Assembly (NCBI GenBank): GCA_029933565.1
Contig: JAOZNY010000139.1
Location: forward strand, 2,182-7,933
DNA: 5,752 bases
Direction: 5' to 3'
Origin: Bacteroidales bacterium
GTDB lineage: Bacteria; Bacteroidota; Bacteroidia; Bacteroidales; F082
This document shows positions 1-5,370 of this stretch, in pieces. Numbering within the stretch: position 1 is the first letter of the stretch; the number at the start of each line of letters is the position of its first letter. The position numbers were made by a program, and so were the translations under genes. The notes below the pieces were generated by a model that saw only the letters and a program-made list of their open reading frames with translations, ran no database searches and had not been told where the DNA came from.

Positions 1-1223
1 GCCCAATTGGTTTGGTATGCCACACTCGATTGAAATTCGTTTGACAAATAATCGTTTACATCAACTACATTATATTTTACAAAGTTTGAACTCACAATAT
101 TTACGCTTGCCGTAAATGTACTGCGGGGCCTTGCTTTTGGGTCTTGGCGGTGATTCCATTTAATCCTAAAGTCGGTTGATTTTGAATAATCGGCAGCACC
201 TTTAAGACCAATTACGTTAATTGCATAACCTGCCTCAAATGCCCCACTATATTTATAACGTTTTTTATATCTTAACTTTGGTTTAATTGCATAACTACCT
301 CTTGAATAAATATCTCCTGTTATCTGGAAATCGAAAAAATCATTAATAAACCAATAGTAACCACCATTCTCCAGATAAAAGCCACGGTTTGTCGACTCTC
401 CGTAAGTGGGAATTAATATTCCTGATTTCTGTCCTGTTTTATTTGGAAAGTAGCCAAACGGCAATCCTAGGGGAGTAGGCATACCCTCAATTTCCATATA
501 GGCAGGCCCGGTTACTATTTTATCGTTGGGAATAACCTTCGATTTTTTAAACCTAAAAGCAAAGTGTGGATGTTCTTCGTTATTACAGGTTGTGTATTGA
601 CCTTGAAGAATGTTTATTGTATTGTCGTCCAGTTTTTTAACTTTCTCTCCATGTAGGAAACCCATACCATCTTCTGTAATTACTTTTTTTATAATCCCTT
701 TTTTAGTATTGAAATTATACGACATTTCTTTAGCTTTAAAAGTCTGCCCTGCTTCAGTAAACTCTGGTGAACCAATCACTTTACCGGTTGAATCTTTTAC
801 ACCTTTTGCATAAACCTGATTAGTGCTGAAATCAACTTCAATATAGGCTGCTTTTAAAGTAATATCCTCATAGTTTATAACTGCATCGCCATACATATAA
901 ACTTTTCGGTTTTTAATATCCTGCACTATCGAATCTCTTGCAATTCGTTCCACCATGGCATCTAAAGTGGTTCGTTTTTTTAAATTGTTACTTGTATCGG
1001 TAGATGAAACCAGGTTAAAAATTGTGTCGTTATTAAATATAACTAGGGAATCAGTTGTAATTGTATCAGAAATTATTGTGCTATCGGGTTGAATAGAAAA
1101 GTAGTTAGTGGTATTAACACTATCTAATTGCAATGTATTAGCGTTAACATCGTTATTTGTAAAACAATGTATTATTAACCAGATGCATGTTAATAAAATA
1201 CTTAACTGATAATTTTTTTGCAA
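1..1223 (-). CDS. lptD: LPS-assembly protein LptD, N-terminal part (gene runs off left edge)
   Basis: LptD is the outer-membrane beta-barrel that, with LptE in well-studied species, inserts lipopolysaccharide into the outer leaflet. I translated this frame by hand: 407 complete codons from 1223 leftwards with no stop. Residues 1-28 look like a signal peptide (hydrophobic core about 8-21, possible cut after NDVNA). Residues 29-85 are a low-complexity Ser/Thr/Asp/Asn stretch. From about 90 comes the OstA/LptA-like periplasmic domain (VYMYGDAVINYEDITLKAAY, repeated beta-strand pattern). A QYTTCNNEEHPHF motif (Cys213) follows, and then the barrel start with PFGYFPNKTGQKSGILIP at about 255-272, typical of Bacteroidota LptD. 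The start must be TTG at 1223: an in-frame TAA lies three codons upstream (with only ACC and ATT between), and the first in-frame ATG is residue 90, beyond the signal peptide. The gene is divergent from the amidase gene. The family call is confident; the start is moderately so. Confidence 0.9.
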   Translation of the reverse strand, partial: MQKNYQLSILLTCIWLIIHCFTNNDVNANTLQLDSVNTTNYFSIQPDSTIISDTITTDSLVIFNNDTIFNLVSSTDTSNNLKKRTTLDAMVERIARDSIVQDIKNRKVYMYGDAVINYEDITLKAAYIEVDFSTNQVYAKGVKDSTGKVIGSPEFTEAGQTFKAKEMSYNFNTKKGIIKKVITEDGMGFLHGEKVKKLDDNTINILQGQYTTCNNEEHPHFAFRFKKSKVIPNDKIVTGPAYMEIEGMPTPLGLPFGYFPNKTGQKSGILIPTYGESTNRGFYLENGGYYWFINDFFDFQITGDIYSRGSYAIKPKLRYKKRYKYSGAFEAGYAINVIGLKGAADYSKSTDFRIKWNHRQDPKARPRSTFTASVNIVSSNFVKYNVVDVNDYLSNEFQSSVAYQTNW

Positions 1224-1234
1224 AATGGTTTATT

Positions 1235-1242
1235 TACTTTTG
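1235..1242 (+). promoter_or_regulatory. Candidate -7 box (TACTTTTG) for the amidase gene
   Basis: TACTTTTG matches the Bacteroidota -7 consensus TAnnTTTG and ends 14 nt before the ATG at 1257, which implies a very short leader. A TTTG at 1217-1220 could serve as the -33 element, but the 14-nt gap is shorter than the usual roughly 19-21. The box sits in the 33-bp gap between the divergent genes. This is a motif match only. Confidence 0.4.
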
Positions 1243-1256
1243 TGTAACTCGATTTT

Positions 1257-2459
1257 ATGGTAAAGTACGTTGCAAATATAATTCCAAAATTTAGATTATA
1301 CAGTTTGAAACGATTGTTGTTGATTAGTATTGTATTTGCTGTGTTCTTCAGTAATTATTTTTCTGCTTTTGCACAGACTAAAGGAAAAATTTCAATAGTA
1401 GTAATTGATGCCGGCCATGGCGGAAAAGACCCTGGTGCCATAGGAAGTAAATCGAAAGAAAAAGACATTGCTCTTGCTGTAGCATTAAAAACAGGTAGGT
1501 ATATTGAACAGAATCTACCGGATGTGAAAGTTATTTATACCAGAAACAGAGATAAGTTTGTAGAATTACATCGTAGGGGACAAATAGCAAACGAAGCAAA
1601 AGCTGATCTTTTTATTTCGATACATTGTAATGCTAATAATTCAAGATCACCCTATGGGTCAGAAACCTATACATTAGGTGTGGAGGAGAAAAGGAGTAAG
1701 GCAAATATGGATGTTGCCATGATGGAGAATGCTCCGATTATGTTAGAGGAGAATCAGGAAGACCTTTACGATGGTTTTAGCATTAATTCACCTGAATCCT
1801 ATATTGGACTGACACTTTTTCAAAGTGAACACATTGGTCAAAGCCTTGATTTGGCTGGGAAAATACAGAAACAATTTAAAAATCGTGTTGGCAGAAAAGA
1901 TCGTGGAGTGCATCAGGCAGGTTTTCTTGTTTTGTGGCGTACTGCAATGCCATCGGTATTGGTTGAACTTGGCTATTTGAGTAATAGTACCGAAGAGGCA
2001 TTTTTAAGGTCGGAGAAAGGGCAGACATATATGGCATCAGCTATTTACAGGGCTGTAAAAGAATACAAACAGGAGTATGAAAAGGAGAGTGGAATTTATA
2101 ATTCCAAGGAAGAAAATATTGTTGTTAACAGTGGAACTAAAGAAGCAGGAAATAAAAAGGAGGTAAAAAAGACTGTAAAGCAAACTAATAATAGTGTAGT
2201 TTTCAGGGTGCAATTCTACACAAGTCCGGGTAAGTTACAAAATAACGACAAGCGCTTTAAGTCGCTTCAAAATATTTTCGTTTACCAACATAATGGAATG
2301 TTTAAGTATACAACTGGTGAATATGCTAGTGTAGAGGATGCCGAAAAGTATAAGAAGGTTGTAAAAGGAAAAGGCTTTAGTGATGCATTTACAGTTGCTT
2401 TTCATAAAGGTTCAAGAGTGTCAATTGCACAGGCTAAAAATATTCTTAACGAAAAATAA
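1257..2459 (+). CDS. N-acetylmuramoyl-L-alanine amidase (Amidase_3) with C-terminal SPOR-like domain
   Basis: This zinc amidase cuts the bond between MurNAc and the peptide stem in peptidoglycan and should act in the periplasm, typically in daughter-cell separation. Residues 1-39 form a signal peptide (hydrophobic 20-35, likely cut AFA|Q). The Amidase_3 domain spans about 46-270. Probable zinc ligands are His54 (DAGHGG), Glu68 (KEKD) and His123 (ISIHCNA), and the catalytic Glu is Glu237 (VLVELGYLSN), so all key residues are present. An inserted stretch at about 148-195, usual in Bacteroidota homologues, sits before the last motif. A Lys/Asn-rich linker (about 271-312) leads to a SPOR-like domain (about 314-386; FRVQFYTSPGKL), expected to bind denuded glycan or aid localisation. 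The 400-residue length fits. The ATG at 1257 gives a long 18-residue n-region; TTG at 1305 would give a shorter, more classical signal peptide, but I keep the ATG. The gene is divergent from lptD and followed 107 bp later by the MCE gene on the same strand. Confidence 0.93.
   Translation: MVKYVANIIPKFRLYSLKRLLLISIVFAVFFSNYFSAFAQTKGKISIVVIDAGHGGKDPGAIGSKSKEKDIALAVALKTGRYIEQNLPDVKVIYTRNRDKFVELHRRGQIANEAKADLFISIHCNANNSRSPYGSETYTLGVEEKRSKANMDVAMMENAPIMLEENQEDLYDGFSINSPESYIGLTLFQSEHIGQSLDLAGKIQKQFKNRVGRKDRGVHQAGFLVLWRTAMPSVLVELGYLSNSTEEAFLRSEKGQTYMASAIYRAVKEYKQEYEKESGIYNSKEENIVVNSGTKEAGNKKEVKKTVKQTNNSVVFRVQFYTSPGKLQNNDKRFKSLQNIFVYQHNGMFKYTTGEYASVEDAEKYKKVVKGKGFSDAFTVAFHKGSRVSIAQAKNILNEK
1273..1280 (-). 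promoter_or_regulatory. Candidate -7 box (TATATTTG) for lptD, inside the amidase 5' end
   Basis: On the minus strand this reads TATATTTG, a full match to TAnnTTTG, 49 nt upstream of the lptD TTG start. No TTTG is found at the expected -33 position. If real, the lptD promoter lies within the first codons of the divergent amidase gene, so the two transcription units overlap head to head. Confidence 0.35.
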
Positions 2460-2489
2460 CATTTCTATGTACCAGAGCTAATTATTATT

Positions 2490-2538
2490 AACTACTTTTG
2501 ATACGAGATAATTGTCTGAATTAAACTCATTTTGATAC
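2490..2538 (+). repeat. Short direct repeat AACTnnTTTTGATAC, two copies, in the leader of the MCE gene
   Basis: AACTACTTTTGATAC (2490-2504) recurs as AACTCATTTTGATAC (2524-2538), 13 of 15 bases identical, with a 34-bp period. Thirty-four bases is about three helical turns, so a paired protein-binding site is conceivable, but chance similarity in AT-rich DNA is not excluded. The left copy contains the candidate -7 box. Confidence 0.4.
2493..2500 (+). promoter_or_regulatory. Candidate -7 box (TACTTTTG) for the MCE gene
   Basis: The same octamer TACTTTTG as upstream of the amidase gene, 66 nt before the ATG at 2567. No convincing -33 TTTG is seen. It suggests the MCE gene can be transcribed on its own as well as by read-through from the amidase gene, since no terminator hairpin is visible between them. 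Confidence 0.33.
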
Positions 2539-2566
2539 AGTATTTATAGGCAATTTCAAAAACAAA

Positions 2567-3520
2567 ATGCTCATGTCGATTTATAAAAAATTATTTATAG
2601 GGTTTACTTTTATTTTTGCAGTGGGTATTTTTATTTGGGGTTATAATTTTCTCAAAGGAAAAGATATTTTCGACAAACAGACGGTGGTTATCGCCCAGTA
2701 TAAACAGGTAAGTGGATTAGCAGTTGCAAACCCTGTGTTAATAAATGGTTTTAAAGTTGGTTTGGTAAGCAAAATGTATTTTAACCCTAATATGTCTGGC
2801 GATATTATCGTTCAACTTACTTTGCAAAATAAACTTCCAATCCCAAAAAATTCCATAGCAAGGATTGTTAGTGCCGACCTTATGGGCTCGAAAGCCATTA
2901 ATTTGAAATTGGGTGATTCTGAAGAAACAATTAATAATGGTGATACTCTTAATACTTCTATTGAGGCATCACTTATGGCTGAGGTAAATGCTCAGGTTCA
3001 GCCAATTAAAATTAAAGCCGAGAAGTTGCTTGGTTCCATTGACTCGCTTGTGGTTGCTTTTCAAACAGTTTTTAATGAGGATGCTCGTGATAACTTAGCA
3101 GCAAGTTTTAATAATATAAAATATACTTTTAGTAATTTGGAGAACACAACTGCCAATATTGATTCATTGGTGGTTGAAGAACGCTCAAATATTTCTTCAA
3201 TACTTGAGAATGTAGATTCTCTAACTTATAGTCTTAGTCAAAACAGACAACAGATCAGCAATATTATTTCAAACTTTGAAATTGTTAGCGATTCGCTTGC
3301 CAAAACGGATATTCCGGGAACTTTAAGGCGTGCTGATAAAGCCATTGAAGAATTGAATATTATTCTCGCAGCAATTAATGAAGGACAAGGAACAGTTGGT
3401 ATGTTAATGCACAACGACACACTTTATATGGAGCTTAACCGTTCGGCAGAAGAATTAAACCTCTTGCTTAAAGATATCAGGGAGAACCCCAAAAGATATG
3501 TTAAGTTTTCATTGTTTTAA
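2567..3520 (+). CDS. MlaD/MCE-family lipid-transport substrate-binding protein
   Basis: MCE proteins are membrane-anchored periplasmic subunits of lipid ABC transporters (Mla-type) that carry phospholipids between the inner and outer membranes. Residues 8-28 are one transmembrane helix (an uncleaved anchor), followed by FLKGKDIF, usual in Bacteroidota members. The MCE domain is about 38-116 (QYKQVSGLAVANPVLINGFKVG... ending SADLMGSKAINLKLG). Residues 135-265 look helical or coiled coil, with recurring DSL motifs (SIDSLVV 157, NIDSLVV 197, NVDSLTY 215, VSDSLAK 240). The C-terminus has GQGTVGMLMHNDTLY and ends NPKRYVKFSLF, a conserved family tail. At 317 residues it is longer than E. coli MlaD because of this helical extension. 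Start: ATG 2567; ATG 2573 (residue 3) is equally possible. No permease or ATPase partner (MlaE/MlaF type) is in the window, so the complex must be encoded elsewhere. It converges on the OstA-like gene. Confidence 0.92.
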   Translation: MLMSIYKKLFIGFTFIFAVGIFIWGYNFLKGKDIFDKQTVVIAQYKQVSGLAVANPVLINGFKVGLVSKMYFNPNMSGDIIVQLTLQNKLPIPKNSIARIVSADLMGSKAINLKLGDSEETINNGDTLNTSIEASLMAEVNAQVQPIKIKAEKLLGSIDSLVVAFQTVFNEDARDNLAASFNNIKYTFSNLENTTANIDSLVVEERSNISSILENVDSLTYSLSQNRQQISNIISNFEIVSDSLAKTDIPGTLRRADKAIEELNIILAAINEGQGTVGMLMHNDTLYMELNRSAEELNLLLKDIRENPKRYVKFSLF

Positions 3521-3541
3521 TGGATAGGCGCTTCTTACTTT

Positions 3542-5044
3542 TTATGGCCTAAAAATATCAAACTTGTCCACTGGTCTTAATTTCTCAAACCAAATAAAAT
3601 CTTTTAGTTTTTCCTGATCCTTGCTTATTTCTTCTCTGGGATACATCTTTTCGTTTGGCGCACTTTTGTAATTAATGGTTTGCAGTTCATTATTCTTAAG
3701 TCTGATGTCCATAGTGCTAGATTCTGAAAAGTCAACACCTATTAAGTAACCATCCTCCTCACGAATCCAGTAAATAGTTTGAGCGTTTCCATCAACATTT
3801 ATTAGGCTGAGTTCGTTATTGGTAAAGTATCCTACCATGTTTTTGCCTTTGATCTGATTGAATGTATCCAGAGTGTCGCGTGAAATAATAAATGCCGAAT
3901 TAAACATTATCAAAGAGTCGATTTCGCCACCAGAAGAAACAACATTAATTGAATCGGCAGTAAGTTGATTTTTTCCTGACCATAAAACCGGATTGTTCAT
4001 AAACCTTATGGTAGAATCACTCATGGTGTAAATCATCGAGTCGCAAATGCTCTGCATATCTTCTTTATACATTCTTACATTATAATAGGCCATCATTTTC
4101 TTTGCCTTGCGCTCTTCATCAAAATGCATCCACAAGGTATCGCCATGAATAAACAGAGAGTCATTGTCTCCGTAGGAAACTGCTACTGCACTGTCGGTAA
4201 CATACGAAAGCCCTTGAGCATCCCATATTTCACCTTTTCTGCCTTTTATGATAATACTGTGTAATGTGTCGTCAATTTGTACGTTGCCAATTGCACGACC
4301 ATAAGAAGTGTTGTTGTTATAAAACAGGCTGTCAGCAGTAATTGTCTGTTCAGCATTGCTAATCATGGGTCTTTTTGTAAGTTCCGATAAATCCCTTTCG
4401 GTGTCGTACCAGCCATCTTCACAATAAATTGTACTCTCCTCTCCTCTAATTACTGTGGGTCCCTTAAAAAATGCAGTCTTAGTAATGGTATTATAGATTA
4501 AGGTGTCGGAATAGGTTTCAGAGTCGGGGTTTATTAAAACAACATCTTTACGGAAGTAGAGCATTTTGCTGTTTGCATGATAATATCCTCGTTTACTTGT
4601 TAGTGTATTTTCTTCATTAACTATAGTTCCACCAACATCGTAAAATGCAATATTAGTACTACGATTAAAGATAAGATGTTGTGTTTTTAATATAGTTTTA
4701 TTGTCTACCAGCCTAACGCTATCGTATAAGTTTGCAAGTCTTTCAGAGCCATAATAAACTAATCGGTCACCATAAATATCAACAGTGTCGTTTACATGGA
4801 TATGGACATTCCCGTAGGCCCTGAAGTTTCTGCTTTTACTATTTAAATGTGCGCTATCGCAATAAAATATTGTTGCTTCATGTCTTAAAACAACATTCCC
4901 AATTAACCTTTCTATGTCCTTTCCAATGCTCTCATCGTATTCTTGTAAATCGGCTTTGTTAACATGAATACGCGATTTTTGTTGGGCATTTGTTGCCGAA
5001 ACAATTATAACCAAAAGAAAAAATAATATTTGTTTGATGTACAT
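3542..5044 (-). CDS. OstA-like protein (LptA/OstA family, long Bacteroidota form)
   Basis: OstA/LptA-type domains form beta-jellyroll slabs that stack into the periplasmic bridge carrying LPS from the inner membrane to LptD. Residues 1-20 are a signal peptide (hydrophobic 6-17, cut ATNA|QQK), so the protein is exported. From about 24 to 430 the chain is a run of short beta-strand repeats with recurring GNV and ADSL/CDSA motifs: IGNVVLRHEATIFYCDSA at 48-65, YGNVHIHVNDTVDIYGDRL at 77-95, ITADSLFYNN at 235-244, IGNVQIDD at 252-259, LTADSINVV at 361-369. This matches the OstA repeat pattern. At 500 residues it is well over twice E. coli LptA, suggesting several tandem jellyroll units in one chain. 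The last 60 residues (NYKSAPNEKMYPREEI... LKDFIWFEKLRPVDKFDIF) are a conserved-looking tail. Its role in LPS transport is inferred from the family and from lptD nearby. Start ATG 5044 follows a candidate -7 box. Confidence 0.88.
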   Translation of the reverse strand: MYIKQILFFLLVIIVSATNAQQKSRIHVNKADLQEYDESIGKDIERLIGNVVLRHEATIFYCDSAHLNSKSRNFRAYGNVHIHVNDTVDIYGDRLVYYGSERLANLYDSVRLVDNKTILKTQHLIFNRSTNIAFYDVGGTIVNEENTLTSKRGYYHANSKMLYFRKDVVLINPDSETYSDTLIYNTITKTAFFKGPTVIRGEESTIYCEDGWYDTERDLSELTKRPMISNAEQTITADSLFYNNNTSYGRAIGNVQIDDTLHSIIIKGRKGEIWDAQGLSYVTDSAVAVSYGDNDSLFIHGDTLWMHFDEERKAKKMMAYYNVRMYKEDMQSICDSMIYTMSDSTIRFMNNPVLWSGKNQLTADSINVVSSGGEIDSLIMFNSAFIISRDTLDTFNQIKGKNMVGYFTNNELSLINVDGNAQTIYWIREEDGYLIGVDFSESSTMDIRLKNNELQTINYKSAPNEKMYPREEISKDQEKLKDFIWFEKLRPVDKFDIFRP

Positions 5045-5060
5045 TATAATTATTGAAACG

Positions 5061-5068
5061 CAAAAATA
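5061..5068 (-). promoter_or_regulatory. Candidate -7 box (TATTTTTG) for the OstA-like gene
   Basis: On the minus strand TATTTTTG matches TAnnTTTG and ends 16 nt before the ATG at 5044, the same short geometry as at the amidase gene. No clear -33 TTTG is seen. It lies between the start codon and the hairpin at 5102-5124, so the gene appears to have its own promoter downstream of the repeat cluster. Confidence 0.42.
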
Positions 5069-5101
5069 GGAAAGAAAGTTTAAAACTTTTATTTATTTAA
5101 A

Positions 5102-5124
5102 GGGCGAAGTCACAGACTTCGCCC
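5102..5124 (-). repeat. GC-rich perfect hairpin (repeat hairpin A), possible terminator
   Basis: Arms GGGCGAAGT (5102-5110) and ACTTCGCCC (5116-5124) are perfect 9-bp complements around a CACAG loop. On the minus strand the stem is followed by TTTAAAT, so it could stop leftward transcription coming from the transposase before it reaches the OstA-like promoter. The core AGTCACAGACT is the reverse complement of the core of the hairpins at 5233-5249 and 5353-5369, so it belongs to the same repeat family in the opposite orientation, with extra G/C pairs at the base. Confidence 0.7.
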
Positions 5125-5198
5125 AGTTTCGTTCGGTCAAATCAGTTTTATGACAAATAAACTGGCAGGTGACAAATCAAAATGCATAAACGGGAACT

Positions 5199-5221
5199 GG
5201 CTGAAGATTGTATCTTCAGCC
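5199..5221. repeat. Hairpin C, copy 1
   Basis: GGCTGAAGAT (5199-5208) and ATCTTCAGCC (5212-5221) form a perfect 10-bp stem with a TGT loop. AACT precedes it, as in copy 2. A conserved tetranucleotide 5' of the hairpin is how E. coli RAYT recognises REPs (GTAG there), so AACT is a candidate guide sequence. Confidence 0.8.
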
Positions 5222-5232
5222 TTAGAATAGAG

Positions 5233-5249
5233 GAAAGTCTGTGACTTTC
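5233..5249. repeat. Hairpin B, copy 1
   Basis: GAAAGT (5233-5238) pairs with ACTTTC (5244-5249) around CTGTG. It is the same 17 bases as copy 2 and shares its core with hairpin A in inverse orientation. Confidence 0.75.
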
Positions 5250-5318
5250 ATTTAAGTCGAATCAGTTTTGTTACAAATAAACTATTGGTTGGCAAATCAA
5301 AATTATAAAACATAAACT

Positions 5319-5341
5319 GGCTGAAGATTGTATCTTCAGCC
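5319..5341. repeat. Hairpin C, copy 2
   Basis: Identical to copy 1: a 10-bp stem (5319-5328 with 5332-5341), TGT loop, preceded by AACT. It lies exactly 120 bp from copy 1. Confidence 0.8.
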
Positions 5342-5352
5342 TTTGAATAAAA

Positions 5353-5369
5353 GAAAGTCTGTGACTTTC
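5353..5369 (-). terminator. Hairpin B, copy 2, also a candidate terminator for the transposase gene
   Basis: GAAAGT/ACTTTC stem, loop CTGTG on the plus strand. Read on the minus strand it begins just after the TAG stop (5371-5373) and the stem is followed by TTTTATTC, the arrangement of a weak Rho-independent terminator. Copy 1 of this hairpin has a less T-rich tail (CTCTATTC on the minus strand), so this copy is the better terminator candidate. Confidence 0.5.
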
Positions 5370-5370
5370 A

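Larger units (their letters stand above)
5131..5370. repeat. Tandem pair of 120-bp units, each with two palindromes (REP/BIME-like array)
   Basis: Bases 5131-5250 and 5251-5370 align over exactly 120 positions without a gap. By hand count 98 of 120 match (about 82%). All 22 differences lie outside the two palindromes, which are identical between copies. Each unit contains ATCAGTTTT, then TNACAAATAAACT, CAAATCAAAA, hairpin C (GGCTGAAGAT/ATCTTCAGCC) and hairpin B (GAAAGT/ACTTTC). I see no coding potential. The array ends directly at the stop codon of the transposase gene. The likely nature is a set of REP-type elements mobilised or maintained by that transposase; this is inferred from adjacency and structure. 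Confidence 0.85.

Noticed and set aside
610..813. A 67-codon open frame on the plus strand
   Set aside because: It lies wholly inside lptD on the opposite strand, where the lptD frame gives a clear family match. Its translation resembles no domain I know.
3238..3420. A 60-codon open frame on the minus strand
   Set aside because: It is antisense to the well-supported C-terminal part of the MCE gene and has no recognisable features.
3525..3551. Inverted repeat TAGGC/GCCTA between the convergent stop codons, as a shared terminator
   Set aside because: The stem is only 5 bp with a 17-base loop and no T-run follows on either strand, so it is too weak to annotate.
5143..5164. CAGTTT/AAACTG inverted repeat inside the first 120-bp unit as a third hairpin family
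   Set aside because: The stem is 6 bp with a 10-base loop and falls to 5 bp in the second unit, unlike the strictly conserved B and C hairpins.
5102..5370. CRISPR array
   Set aside because: There are only two 120-bp units, the spacers are themselves related (about 70-80% identical), and no cas gene is visible.
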